Positions 1 through 8,160 of a stretch of 64,000 nucleotides of DNA are shown one piece after another. This DNA comes from Bradyrhizobium sp. Ghvi. Its GTDB lineage: Bacteria; Pseudomonadota; Alphaproteobacteria; Rhizobiales; Xanthobacteraceae. Below the pieces are notes generated by a model that saw only the letters and a program-made list of their open reading frames with translations, had not been told where the DNA came from and ran no database searches. Made by a program: the position numbers and the translations under genes. Numbering within the stretch: position 1 is the first letter of the stretch; each line of letters starts with the position of its first letter. The stretch covers positions 1 through 64,000 of the forward strand of contig NZ_FOVU01000012.1 of assembly GCF_900115265.1 (NCBI RefSeq). The letters are read 5' to 3'.

Positions 1-562
1 CGTCGAGCGAGACTTCGCCCGGACGCAAGGGGCGCTCCAGCGTCTGCTCGATCAGCGTGCCCGTGGTCATCTCCTTGGCGGGCGCAGCGGCGACGGGTGC
101 TTCCGGCACCAGCGGCGGGGCTTCGGCAATAGGAGCAGCAGCGCCGGCAGCCGGCATCGGCTGCGCCGAGCCTGACATTGCGGCCATGCCCTGCTCGACC
201 ATCGCCTCCAGCTTGTCGATGAGATCGCGGTCGTTACCCTCGGGCTCGGCTTCGGTCGCCTCGAGGCCGGCCAAAATCTCCTTGATGCGGTCGATCGAGG
301 ACAGGATCAGCGTCACCGCCGGTCCCGTCACCGGCATGCCGTCGCGGAATTTGCCCATCAAGGTCTCGCCGGCATGCGCCAGCGCTTCCAGTCGCGGCAA
401 CCCCAGGAAGCCGCACGTCCCCTTGATGGTGTGGACCAGGCGGAAGATGTTATCCAGGATCTTGGCGTTGTTCGGCTCCTGCTCGAACTTCACCAGCTGA
501 TTGTCCACGGTGTCCAGGCTCTCGCTGGTCTCCGTCAGAAACTCCCGCAACAGATCATCCAT
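1..562 (-). CDS. cheA: Chemotaxis histidine kinase CheA, N-terminal part (runs off window edge)
   Basis: CheA is the cytoplasmic kinase that links chemoreceptors to the CheY and CheB response regulators. Only the first 187 codons are present; the gene continues past base 1. The N-terminus is a histidine phosphotransfer (Hpt) domain with the phosphorylatable His44 in the motif HTIKGTCGFLGL. It is followed by an Ala/Pro-rich linker (about residues 140-170) of the kind that joins P1 to P2. The ATG at 562 gives MDDLLREFLTETSESLD, a typical CheA start. It lies downstream of chpT on the same strand, separated by a terminator-like hairpin, so it probably has its own promoter in the 563-693 gap. The identification is firm; the kinase core itself is outside the window. 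Confidence 0.93.
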   Translation of the reverse strand, partial: MDDLLREFLTETSESLDTVDNQLVKFEQEPNNAKILDNIFRLVHTIKGTCGFLGLPRLEALAHAGETLMGKFRDGMPVTGPAVTLILSSIDRIKEILAGLEATEAEPEGNDRDLIDKLEAMVEQGMAAMSGSAQPMPAAGAAAPIAEAPPLVPEAPVAAAPAKEMTTGTLIEQTLERPLRPGEVSLD

Positions 563-693
563 GAAAACAGGCCTTCATACAGGGAGGGGCACGCACGTGT
601 TGTGATGCGCCACTTCAGAATGGGGCCAGCTTCACCGCAAAGCGTTTAATATTGGTTGAGTATGTGCAAAAGAACGGAACCAACAAAGAGATA

Positions 694-720
694 AGGCGCT
701 CCGGACAAACCGAAGCGCCT
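694..720 (-). terminator. Rho-independent terminator downstream of chpT
   Basis: Read on the minus strand, an 11-bp stem (AGGCGCTTCGG against CCGGAGCGCCT, one T-G wobble) closes a 5-nt loop and is followed by a T-rich run. It starts 40 bases after the chpT stop codon and so probably ends that transcript before cheA. Confidence 0.75.
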
Positions 721-759
721 CGTAAAGATTGGATTAACCTCTGAGAGCGACGTACGCGT

Positions 760-1413
760 TTACGAAGCGGTAACGATGATTGCTTCGCCTTCGGGCTTGA
801 GTGTCACGGTGAGACCGCAGGCCTGCGCCAACAGCCGCGTATAATAAGGCTGGATCGCGTGTGCATCCGCGGCCGGTCCGCGCGCGCCGCTCAGAAGCTC
901 GGAGATGTTCTGCGGCAGGCGTGCGTTATGTCCGGTCGCGGTGATGCGGAAGCTCATCGACTCGCCCTCGCCGATCGGATCGACCGTCAGGGTGCCGCCG
1001 CGCGGGATCGTATGCTGGGAAACGACCAACATGTTGAGCAACAGCTTGACGCGATTCTTCGGCAGCAGCAGCCGCGGCAGGTTCCATGTGATCGAGCACT
1101 TGCCGTCCTCGATATGGCCGCGCGCCATGGTCTGGGCATCGCCGAGGTCGATCTGCGCGCCGGAGGAGCCGGCGGCGCCGAAGGCGAGGCGGCAGAACTG
1201 CAGGCGGGCGGAGGCCGTCTTCGCGCTCTTGCGAATCAGGTCGAGCGCGAATTCGCGGTCCTCGGGCTTGGGATCGTCGTCGAGCACTTCGAGCCCATTG
1301 ACGATCGCGCCGACCGGGCTGATGAGATCATGACAGACCCGCGAGCACAGGAGCGCCGCGAGTTCGAGCATATCGGGAGCGGAAGCGGTACCGGAAGACG
1401 GAGCGTCGGACAT
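760..1413 (-). CDS. chpT: Histidine phosphotransferase ChpT
   Basis: A 217-residue protein of the ChpT family, the cytoplasmic phosphotransferase that in alphaproteobacteria passes phosphate from the hybrid kinase CckA to CtrA and CpdR in cell-cycle and motility control. The DHp-like helix carries His28 in RVCHDLISPVGAIVNGLEVL. The C-terminal half is a degenerate GHKL-like fold without convincing ATP-binding boxes, as expected for ChpT. The frame is open further upstream, but the ATG at 1413 has a good AGGAACC ribosome site and the family length, so it is preferred. Its position next to cheA fits the motility link. Confidence 0.88.
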   Translation of the reverse strand: MSDAPSSGTASAPDMLELAALLCSRVCHDLISPVGAIVNGLEVLDDDPKPEDREFALDLIRKSAKTASARLQFCRLAFGAAGSSGAQIDLGDAQTMARGHIEDGKCSITWNLPRLLLPKNRVKLLLNMLVVSQHTIPRGGTLTVDPIGEGESMSFRITATGHNARLPQNISELLSGARGPAADAHAIQPYYTRLLAQACGLTVTLKPEGEAIIVTAS

Positions 1414-1601
1414 AAAGGGTTCCTGGAATTGCACGGCGCGGACGCGGCGAATCACGCATGCTTGACGGATGCTGGGAGTTCTAACATTCGCCAGCCTGTG
1501 GCAGCTAGCTTGCGATAGGTACGAAGCGGCCATAAGGCGCCAGTCGAACCAATCGGGGCGAATCACGTGAAGAGAGGGCGAGACTTGCCGATCAATGAGG
1601 C

Positions 1602-2429
1602 ATGCAGGTGAGGAACATCGACAGCGACGCCGCTGACCGGCTGATGGAGCCTCTGACTGCGCTGGTGGTGCAGGCCGGCGAGGCGATCATGCGCGTCAAT
1701 CGCGCGGCGATGCGGGTCGACGGCAAGCAGGACGGCTCGCCGGTGACCGAGGCCGACCTCGCCGCCGACCAAATCATCGCGGATGGGCTGGCGAGGCTTG
1801 CCGGCGACGTGCCGACACTCTCGGAAGAGCGGACCCACCTCGCCTCACCCCCATTTCGCGGCAGCTTCTTCCTGATCGATCCGCTCGACGGCACCAAGGA
1901 GTTCGTCGCCGGCCGAGACGAGTTCACCGTCAACCTAGCCCTCGTGACGGAGGGCGTGCCGCTGCTCGGCATCGTGAGCGCACCCGCGCTCGGGCTGCTC
2001 TGGCGCGGTATCGTCGGCCGTGGCGCCGAGCGCGTGAGATTTGACGGCGCGACCATCGGCACTGCCGAGCCGATCCGGACGCGGAAACTGCCCGGGCCTG
2101 GTGAGCCCTGGGTCGCCGCGGTCAGCCGCTCGCATGGCGATGCCAAGAGCGAAGCGTTCATCGATGCCAGGCCCAACGCCGTCAGAAAGACCTGTGGCTC
2201 GGCCGTGAAGTTTGGCCGGATCGCGGAGGGCAGCGCCGATATCTATCCTCGCTTCGGGCCGACTTGCGAATGGGACGTTGGGGCGGGCTGCGCGGTGGTG
2301 ACCGCCGCCGGCGGCAAGGTCACCGACGACAGGGGCGGCGAGCTTCGCTTCGGCGAGCGCGGAGACACCGGCTTCATCATCCCGGCGTTCATCGCCTGGG
2401 GCGACTCCGAAGCGGTAGCAAGCTACTGA
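1602..2429 (+). CDS. cysQ: 3'(2'),5'-bisphosphate nucleotidase CysQ
   Basis: A member of the lithium-sensitive inositol monophosphatase superfamily. It hydrolyses 3'-phosphoadenosine 5'-phosphate left over from sulfate assimilation. Metal-binding motifs are visible: the LSEE acidic pair near residue 76, DPLDGTKEF at 93-101, and the C-terminal WDVGAGCAV near 224. At 275 residues it is the usual length. A later ATG (Met15) is possible, but the first start has a TGAGG-like site just upstream. The gene is divergent from chpT, and its 3' end overlaps that of the convergent YHS gene by 7 bases. A SuhB-type inositol phosphatase is less likely given the KEF signature. Confidence 0.85.
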   Translation: MQVRNIDSDAADRLMEPLTALVVQAGEAIMRVNRAAMRVDGKQDGSPVTEADLAADQIIADGLARLAGDVPTLSEERTHLASPPFRGSFFLIDPLDGTKEFVAGRDEFTVNLALVTEGVPLLGIVSAPALGLLWRGIVGRGAERVRFDGATIGTAEPIRTRKLPGPGEPWVAAVSRSHGDAKSEAFIDARPNAVRKTCGSAVKFGRIAEGSADIYPRFGPTCEWDVGAGCAVVTAAGGKVTDDRGGELRFGERGDTGFIIPAFIAWGDSEAVASY

Positions 2430-2938
2430 CTGAGCTTGTCCTGGAGGGCCGGCCAGCGCTTGCCGACCTCATACAGGAAGCGCCCCGGATTGGCGGCGAA
2501 GGCGTCGCGATTGTCTTCGCGGTTGAACAGATAGAGCCGCTGCGCCGAGATCACGAAGAAGCGCGGATTGCCGGCGGTGATCACGCCGCGTGCGATGTCG
2601 GCGGGGTCATAACCGCCGAACTGTGGCCCGTAGATTTCGGGATGGGCGAGGAATTCCGCCCGGTTGCCGTCGTTGCGGAAGCGCCAGACCGCGCCCCAGA
2701 GGTTGGCCTCGAAGTCCGCGGTCCCTTGCTCCGGGCCGCCATCGACGAAATAGGCCACGGGGTCGAAGCCCTCGATGGCAACGCCCGAGAAGCGGTTGAC
2801 GACGATCCGTTCGGTGGTCGCGGCCTGCGCCGACAACGCCGAGCAGGCGAGCCAAATGCCCGCCAGCATGCAGGCCAGACGGCCGATCAAGGCAATTCCG
2901 GGGCGCAAAGGGCTATCTTCCTGCCGTTGTGCCGTCAT
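2423..2938 (-). CDS. Exported YHS-domain protein
   Basis: This 171-residue protein begins with a probable signal peptide (hydrophobic stretch about residues 19-37, ending SAQA). It continues as a YHS domain: FSGVAIEGFDPVAYFVDGG, then a W-x-F/N stretch and PEIYGPQFGGYDPADIARG. YHS domains are associated with metal binding. The YDP..A.RG pattern matches the exported YHS proteins of rhizobia, whose exact role is unknown. An alternative ATG lies 6 codons upstream (2956); neither has a strong ribosome site. It is divergent from the DUF1134 gene. Confidence 0.75.
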   Translation of the reverse strand: MTAQRQEDSPLRPGIALIGRLACMLAGIWLACSALSAQAATTERIVVNRFSGVAIEGFDPVAYFVDGGPEQGTADFEANLWGAVWRFRNDGNRAEFLAHPEIYGPQFGGYDPADIARGVITAGNPRFFVISAQRLYLFNREDNRDAFAANPGRFLYEVGKRWPALQDKLSQ

Positions 2939-3048
2939 AGTTGCTGCGGATAACATCCGAGTCGAGGGGACATCCGGCGCAACCTAGAGCCGTGCCTGTT
3001 GGCGTCAGGTTAAGGAAAGCGGACGGAATCGGTATCAGGGGTTCTTTT

Positions 3049-3657
3049 ATGACTTTCGCATCACGCCTTGCCGCAGTGGCGCTCGTCGCGCTGGCCGGCT
3101 GGATCGTGCCGGCCTCGGCCCAGACGGCTGCGCCGCCGCCGGATCTGCCGCCGCCGCAACGGACCCCGTCGCCCAGCACCTATGGGCCGGACGAGCTTGT
3201 CACCGCCGGCCACCGCTTCTTCGGCAACGTCTCGCGCGGGCTCGCCTCGATCATCGAGAAGGCGGTCAGTCAATGGGGCCTGCCGAACGGCTACATCCTG
3301 GGCGAGGAAGGCTCGGGCGCCTTCGTTGCCGGCCTGCGCTATGGCGAAGGTACGCTCTACACCAAGAATGCCGGCGACCTGCGCGTCTACTGGCAGGGTC
3401 CCTCGCTCGGCTTCGACTGGGGCGGCGACGGCGCGCGCACCATGACGCTGGTCTATAACTTGCCCGCCACCAACGCGATCTACCAGCGCTTCGCCGGCAT
3501 CGACGGCTCGGCCTATATCATCGGCGGCTTCGGCATGACGGCGCTCACCGCCAACAACATCGTGCTGGTACCGATCCGCTCCGGCCTGGGCTTACGCCTC
3601 GGCGCCAATATCGGCTATCTCAAATACACGCCGCGCGCGACCTGGAACCCGTTCTAG
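3049..3657 (+). CDS. DUF1134 envelope protein, EipA-like
   Basis: A 202-residue exported protein. A signal peptide (about residues 1-23, ending ASAQ) precedes a short Pro-rich linker and a DUF1134 domain (LPNGYILGEEGSGAFVAGLRYGEGTLY...). DUF1134 is the family of EipA, a periplasmic protein needed for cell-envelope integrity in Brucella. The C-terminus ends in the family-typical LGANIGYLKYTPRATWNPF. The frame is open 36 codons further upstream, but the ATG at 3049 opens directly onto the signal peptide and is chosen. The gene stands alone. Confidence 0.82.
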   Translation: MTFASRLAAVALVALAGWIVPASAQTAAPPPDLPPPQRTPSPSTYGPDELVTAGHRFFGNVSRGLASIIEKAVSQWGLPNGYILGEEGSGAFVAGLRYGEGTLYTKNAGDLRVYWQGPSLGFDWGGDGARTMTLVYNLPATNAIYQRFAGIDGSAYIIGGFGMTALTANNIVLVPIRSGLGLRLGANIGYLKYTPRATWNPF

Positions 3658-3774
3658 GCAAACGCCTCCGTATCCCTACGGATCAAGGTTAACGAGAGGC
3701 GGGGGCTGGCTTTTTGCCGGCCTCGCATGCATTGTCGTTGGTAAATTTTTCCTTAGCTCTCGGAGTTCTGGCCC

Positions 3775-5073
3775 ATGGTCGAACCGATCATGTACCTGGC
3801 GATCGGTTTCCTGCTGTCGATGCTGTGCGGGCTTGCGATCGTGCCGCTGGTGCATAACCGCGCGGTCCGCCTGACCACGCGCCGGCTCGAGGCGGCCACG
3901 CCGCTGTCGATGGCGGAGATCCAGGCCGACAAGGACCAGCTCCGCGCCGAGTTCGCGATGTCGGCGCGGCGGCTGGAGATGAGCGTCGACCAGCTCAAGA
4001 ACAAGACGACGAGCCAGCTCGCCGAGCTCGGCAAGAAGAGCGATGCCATCAACCGCATGAAGATCGAGCTCGGGGAGAAGAACGCCACGATCTTCGCGCT
4101 GGAGGCGCGCGAGAAGGCGGTAAAGGAGCAGCTCCGCGCCACCGAGGAGGAATTCAACGCCAAGACCGAAGCCTTGCGCGAGGCCGAGATTGCGCTCGCC
4201 GACAAGCAGGCCGAACTGACAAAGATCAATTCCGAGCTGTCCGACCGCTCGATGATGGCGGAGAGCCGCCAGGTCGAGCTGGTCGCGGTGCGCGCGCAGA
4301 TCGAGGAATTGAAGAACCGCGTCGGCGACGCCGAGAAGGAGTTCGCGGCGACGCAGGCGCGCCTGGCGCAGGAGCGGACCGAATCCGAGACCGCCTCGCG
4401 GGAGCTTGCTGAGGCGCGCGGCCGCGTCGAGAATCTGAGCCAGCGCGTCACCGAGCTCGATCGCCAGCTGATCGTGCAGGTGAAGGAAGCCGAGATGCTC
4501 TCGGGCCGCGTCGCCGATCTCGAAGGGCGGCTCGCCACGCAAGGCAAGCTGCTCGCCGAGCGCGACTATGAGAACAACCAGCTCCGCCAGAGCAACGAGA
4601 ACGCCGAGCGCACCATCAAGGAGCTGCGCGTCGAGATGGCCGCCCACAGCGGCGGCAAGTCGTCGGCCGCGATGGAGCAGCTCCGCGCCGAGAAAGCCGC
4701 GCTCGAAGAGCAGCTGCGTATCGCTCGCGACGAGCGCGCAAAACTCCAGCGCGACATCAATGCGATCCAGCAGCAGGCGGAAAGCTCCTGGGCGACCGAG
4801 CGGATGGAGAACGCGCTGTTGCGCGAGCGCATCAACGACATCGCCGCCGAGGTGGCAAAGCTCGCGATACAGCTCGAGGGCCCGAACTCGCCGATCGAGG
4901 CGCTGCTGGCGGCCGAGGCCGGCCAGCCCGCAAAGCCGGCGCCGCGCCCGGCCAATGGCGTCGCGACCAACGGCGCGGCAGCAAGCCCCCTGCCCGAGGG
5001 CGGCGGAACGCTGGCCGAGCGCATCCGCGCGCTCCAGGCCCACGCCTCCCGCGCCCGCCAGCAGGGCGCGTAA
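3775..5073 (+). CDS. Membrane-anchored long coiled-coil protein of unknown function
   Basis: A 432-residue protein with one N-terminal membrane segment (about residues 5-26, YLAIGFLLSMLCGLAIVPLV) and then about 330 residues of heptad-rich, charged coiled coil (long runs of E, K, A, L and Q). The tail is Pro/Ala-rich and ends in a short helix (LAERIRALQAHAS). It resembles anchored coiled-coil proteins common in Bradyrhizobium, but I recognise no catalytic domain. A role as envelope scaffold or partitioning factor would be a guess. It is followed 160 bases later by tRNA-Val. Confidence 0.72.
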   Translation: MVEPIMYLAIGFLLSMLCGLAIVPLVHNRAVRLTTRRLEAATPLSMAEIQADKDQLRAEFAMSARRLEMSVDQLKNKTTSQLAELGKKSDAINRMKIELGEKNATIFALEAREKAVKEQLRATEEEFNAKTEALREAEIALADKQAELTKINSELSDRSMMAESRQVELVAVRAQIEELKNRVGDAEKEFAATQARLAQERTESETASRELAEARGRVENLSQRVTELDRQLIVQVKEAEMLSGRVADLEGRLATQGKLLAERDYENNQLRQSNENAERTIKELRVEMAAHSGGKSSAAMEQLRAEKAALEEQLRIARDERAKLQRDINAIQQQAESSWATERMENALLRERINDIAAEVAKLAIQLEGPNSPIEALLAAEAGQPAKPAPRPANGVATNGAAASPLPEGGGTLAERIRALQAHASRARQQGA

Positions 5074-5233
5074 ATCGTCCGAAACCCCGGCCTCGCCGCC
5101 GATTTGCTCCATCGGCGAAAGGTTTTCCGGCCTCAAGCCGCCTGAAAACTTGACACTTCTCACCCGCACTTCTAAATCGCGGGCTCCGATGCGCCGGCCG
5201 GCCGAAAGGTCCGGCCGTCTGCATGATGGTCCC

Positions 5234-5308
5234 GGGCGCATAGCTCAGCGGGAGAGCGTTCCCTTCACACGGGAGAGGTCCAAGGTTCGATCCCTTGTGC
5301 GCCCACCA
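5234..5308 (+). tRNA. tRNA-Val (anticodon CAC)
   Basis: A full cloverleaf can be drawn. The acceptor GGGCGCA pairs with TGCGCCC, the D-stem is GCTC/GAGC, the anticodon loop TTCACAC has CAC at positions 34-36, and the T-arm CAAGG-TTCGATC-CCTTG is present. Discriminator A and an encoded CCA complete 75 nt. The CAC anticodon reads GTG (valine). The accessory-looking tract that follows makes this a possible integration site, but no 3' repeat of the tRNA end was found by eye. Confidence 0.95.
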
Positions 5309-5702
5309 CGCTTCGCCTTCGCGTGGCGCAGCCACGCCCAATGATGGCGAAACGTATCCGGCATGGCTCGAAGAGCGTCAACGGAATCGGGGGTCTTGCT
5401 CCCGCCCGATCGAAAAGTCGAAAACAACCCCATGCACAGTAGCCGACCTCGGTCGGATCAAGGTGGTGCGGCTTTTCCGAAAACGGCTTGCTCCGTCGGG
5501 CAAAACAGGGGCATGATGGCAGCATCCCCGGCCGCGTGTCAGCGATCTCTCGGCCATCGCTGCAGGCCAAACATCATCCACGTCGAGAAAGTCTTTCGTC
5601 GGTATGACGACGGACCGCCAATTGCATGCTGGGGAGCCTTGATGTACCTGAACGGCACTGGGCCCAGTCTGCCGCTCGAGCGGCCATATTCGGGAAAATA
5701 CC
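5309..5702. other. Non-coding stretch after tRNA-Val
   Basis: No credible gene was found: overlapping frames here have poor codon patterns and no family resemblance. Around 5433-5460 is a stretch (AACCCCATGCACAGTAGCC) that I believe recurs in Bradyrhizobium intergenic DNA; this is from memory and unverified. The promoter of the TetR gene must lie near the right end. Confidence 0.4.
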
Positions 5703-6407
5703 ATGGCGGCGGACGCAACCACCAAATCGCACTTTCGCATCCGCCGCGGGCCGAAAGGTGGACGCAGGGCCACCGCGCCGGCCCCCGACATCGAGGAGAA
5801 GATTCTCGATGCCGCCGAGTTCGTGTTCGGACATTTCGGCTTCCGCGGAGCAACGACGGCCCTCATCGCCAAGAAGGCGTCCGTGGCGAAAGCTCATATC
5901 TACTACTACTTCGAGGACAAGGAGGATCTGTATCGCGCGATACTCGAACGCGCGATGAACAAATGGGCGCGAGACATGGAGTCTCTCGACGCCACAACCG
6001 ATCTGGAAACCGTTCTCGTGCGCTACATCCACAGGAAGGTGGATTTCTCCCGCGATCACCCGCATCTCTCGCGGATTTATGCCAACGAGATCATCAGCGG
6101 AGCGCCATTCATCGGCAACTTCATCGAGAAGGTCTCGACACCGCTGCTGCACGAGAAGGTCAAGACCATCGACACATTGGCCGCGCGCGGCGCCGTCCGG
6201 CCGGTCAGCGCTGCCGATCTGTTCTTTTGTATTTGGGCCATGACCCAGGCTTACGCCGATTTTTCCAGCCAGATGGCCATCATGAAACGCAAGCGGCAGC
6301 TCGAAGAGGCCGACTACGAAGCAGCCAAGGCCACGATCGTCCAGCTCGTGCTCGGTGGGCTTGGTTTGTCCGGTGGCGCGGCCGCGCCGAGCAGGAAGGG
6401 CGACTGA
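5703..6407 (+). CDS. TetR-family transcriptional regulator (RutR-like C-terminal domain)
   Basis: A 234-residue repressor-type protein. After a basic 28-residue lead, a TetR helix-turn-helix occupies about residues 30-75 (ILDAAEFVFGHFGFRGATTA ... KAHIYYYFEDKEDLYRAI). The ligand domain contains SRIYANEIISGAPFI, typical of the YcdC/RutR-like C-terminal family often linked to nitrogen or efflux control. Two AACGATCGTT-type palindromes about 200 bases downstream, ahead of a broken membrane gene, are likely operators for this protein. The ligand is unknown. Confidence 0.85.
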   Translation: MAADATTKSHFRIRRGPKGGRRATAPAPDIEEKILDAAEFVFGHFGFRGATTALIAKKASVAKAHIYYYFEDKEDLYRAILERAMNKWARDMESLDATTDLETVLVRYIHRKVDFSRDHPHLSRIYANEIISGAPFIGNFIEKVSTPLLHEKVKTIDTLAARGAVRPVSAADLFFCIWAMTQAYADFSSQMAIMKRKRQLEEADYEAAKATIVQLVLGGLGLSGGAAAPSRKGD

Positions 6408-6599
6408 GTGCCTCACGCTCAGCGGCACTTGTCCGCGTCCGAAAGCATCTGCTCCTGAGCCCGGTATCGCAGCACCTTGCGGGTCACCCTGCCTATTGAC
6501 TGGGCAATCGTCAGCGCGCCTGCGCCGTCAAGCGTGTCCGCCTACGGCAATTTCCAGCTTTTCGCATTTTCACCCTCGCAGCGCGCTTTTCGCTTTTTG

Positions 6600-6630
6600 A
6601 CCGATCGTTATATATTCTTGAACGATCGTT
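6600..6630. promoter_or_regulatory. Tandem palindromic operator, probably for the TetR regulator
   Basis: AACGATCGTT at 6621-6630 is a perfect 10-bp palindrome, and ACCGATCGTT at 6600-6609 is a one-mismatch copy. Their CGATCG centres are 21 bp apart, two helical turns, which suits two TetR dimers on one face. The surrounding DNA is unusually AT-rich, with promoter-like TTGACC (6597) and TATACT (6633) elements, although their spacing is not canonical. The site precedes the short ORF at 6714. Confidence 0.55.
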
Positions 6631-6713
6631 TTATACTGGAGTGGGATCCGAAGTGTTCCTGCTACCGGACCGGCCGGACGGGACATTGCCCCTGTCGAGG
6701 AGGACGTGAACGA

Positions 6714-6944
6714 ATGAGGCGCCTGCTCCCCTATCTCGCCGCCCCGGCCATCCTCGGAGCTCTGGCTTTGGCCGCACATCTACTCTGGAGTAGCGACCAT
6801 CGGCGCTCTGCCCTCGACGCCGATCTGTTCGGCTTCCGGCTCTTCGACACCGGGCAGCAATCGACGAACTTCCGGATGGTTTCCATGCCATTCGGTCCGC
6901 GCCGCTCTTCGCTCCCCTCCCCGGCTCTCACGGCCGTTATTTGA
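6714..6944 (+). pseudogene. Probable truncated membrane/efflux gene remnant
   Basis: An ATG with a strong GAGGAGGA ribosome site opens a 76-codon frame. The first 25 residues (MRRLLPYLAAPAILGALALA...) form a convincing signal anchor like that of RND-pump adaptor proteins. After about residue 27 the composition changes to a Ser/Pro/Arg-rich tail with no domain. A strong start and operator followed by a senseless tail suggest the 5' end of a TetR-controlled transport gene whose body was deleted. It could instead be a genuine small membrane protein; the efflux reading is an inference. Confidence 0.4.
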
Positions 6945-7026
6945 GGAACCCATCAGAAGATCGGCGGTTGACCTTGCGGCCGGTGCCAAGCCCCGGTCAG
7001 GCCATATTCTGCAACTGCTGGGTTCG

Positions 7027-7425
7027 ATGAAAAAACCGAAAAACAGCGGTAATCCTGCTCACACTGTTTGCTTTCGTCCCTCGCAATCTCTGTCGAGAGC
7101 CATCACGGCGTGGATGGCTCGTCGGAACGACGTCTCGAGCCTGACCGAAGCGATAGGCCGCCTCGTGGAGCTGGGACTCGCATCGGACACCGACCACGAT
7201 CGGCAGACACGACGCGCCAGGAAACTGGCTGGCGATACGATCGACCGGGTGGGCGACGCAACGACGACGGCAGATACTCGGGCGAGCCGAAAGCGCGATT
7301 TACTCGACGGCCCCGAAGAGTTCGGCCGTGTGCGAATTGATCGGCCCAAACGCAGCAGGTTGGTCAGGGACGGAGCTAACCAATCCGGAAGTTTCCAACA
7401 CAGGAGGACTTCGAATCACGACTGA
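7027..7425 (+). CDS. Ribbon-helix-helix-like small protein
   Basis: A 132-residue protein. Residues 15-55 (LSRAITAWMARRNDVSSLTEAIGRLVELGL) match the ribbon-helix-helix pattern: a short beta segment, a helix, then SLTEAIRRLVE-type second helix as in CopG/Arc-like DNA-binding proteins. The second half contains ASRKRDLLDGPEEF, a motif I associate with small Bradyrhizobium hypothetical proteins. The last 30 residues look low-complexity and could be read-through after a lost stop. There is no strong ribosome site. A role as a small DNA-binding regulator is inferred. Confidence 0.6.
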   Translation: MKKPKNSGNPAHTVCFRPSQSLSRAITAWMARRNDVSSLTEAIGRLVELGLASDTDHDRQTRRARKLAGDTIDRVGDATTTADTRASRKRDLLDGPEEFGRVRIDRPKRSRLVRDGANQSGSFQHRRTSNHD

Positions 7426-7440
7426 TAGAAAGGACAAGCG

Positions 7441-7626
7441 ATGAGACAGCAATTTCGATCGCCTGCCGCCAAGGCGGCGGACAATTATTTCAAGCAGGCC
7501 CCGCAAAAAGTCGCGACCGACTACGAGAAGGCACAACAGGCTTTCCACGCGAACAGGGAACGGCTGAAAGCCGAACGCCTGGCACGGGATGCCCGACAGA
7601 AAAGCCCACCCGACAGGACGCGGTAG
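7441..7626 (+). CDS. Small hypothetical protein (61 aa)
   Basis: A 61-residue, strongly charged and probably helical protein (KAADNYFKQAPQ..., NRERLKAERLARDAR) with a GAAAGGA site 7 bases before its ATG. The composition and the NRERLKAERLA stretch resemble small proteins found repeatedly in Bradyrhizobium genomes. Its function is unknown. It lies 15 bases after the RHH-like gene, and its stop codon abuts the decayed DUF6894 gene, so the three probably formed one transcription unit. Confidence 0.6.
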   Translation: MRQQFRSPAAKAADNYFKQAPQKVATDYEKAQQAFHANRERLKAERLARDARQKSPPDRTR

Positions 7627-7859
7627 TTGTCGCGATTCTACTTCGAGATACGCGACAGTGAGGCGCTCGTCTGGACGAAGAAGGTCTGGATTTGTCCAAT
7701 CAAGGGCCGCGGAGATCGAAGCGGCGATCTCTCTTGCCGATATTGGCAGAGAGCTCCAACCGTTCGCCAGCAGCGAGGACTTGGCTATCGAAGTTCGGGA
7801 TGGGTGGCCCCGTCCTGAAAGCGACGTTCGTTCGGTTAAGATGTCCGCCGATTCATTGA
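7627..7859 (+). pseudogene. Decayed DUF6894 gene with three frameshifts
   Basis: DUF6894 proteins are about 75-residue rhizobial proteins of unknown function. Their pattern can be followed here only by changing frame. TTG at 7627 gives MSRFYFEIRDSEALV. Then DEEGLDLSNQ is read in the frame starting at 7674, AAEIEAAISLADIGREL ... AIEVRDGW in the frame starting at 7706, and PVLKATFVRLR in the frame starting at 7809, ending at TGA 7857. Three indels in about 130 bases make sequencing error an unlikely sole explanation, so this is called a pseudogene. It directly follows the 61-residue gene. Confidence 0.7.
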
Positions 7860-7886
7860 CCTTCGCAGAATAGCTGATCGACCCGT

Positions 7887-8108
7887 TCAAAGCATCGAAA
7901 GCACGACGATGCCATCTTCGAGCTCCCCCGACGCAAGGCGCCTGCGCGCCATATGTTCGAACTCCGTTCGATGCTTCTGGAAATAGCTGAACGCCTGCTT
8001 CTGCGTGTCGAAGGTCGTCGCAAGTCGGCACATCTGCCTGCTAGCGCCGAACGCTACGAAGAAAGTGATGGTTCCGTGGTCCGATTTGACTCTGCGCACG
8101 AGCTGCAC
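7887..8108 (-). CDS. Small hypothetical protein (about 73 aa)
   Basis: The last 73 codons of a longer minus-strand frame look coding: RRVKSDHGTITFFVAFGASR, CRLATTFDTQKQAFSYFQKH and a charged C-terminus (ASGELEDGIVVLSML). The upstream part of the frame overlaps another gene and looks senseless. GTG at 8108, or GTG at 8099 preceded by GGAGA at good spacing, are the likely starts. I know of similar short proteins in Bradyrhizobium but no function. It lies downstream of the 84-residue gene on the same strand and may be cotranscribed with it. Confidence 0.5.
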   Translation of the reverse strand: MQLVRRVKSDHGTITFFVAFGASRQMCRLATTFDTQKQAFSYFQKHRTEFEHMARRRLASGELEDGIVVLSML

Positions 8109-8160
8109 TCTCCGGAATGGGATCGGCACCTTCGAATTGCTGCGACGACGCTGAAGACGG

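Noticed and set aside
3676..5241. A 521-codon minus-strand frame opposite the coiled-coil gene.
   Set aside because: The Leu/Gly/Arg-rich product is what antisense reading of a Glu/Lys/Ala coiled coil yields; there is no supporting motif.
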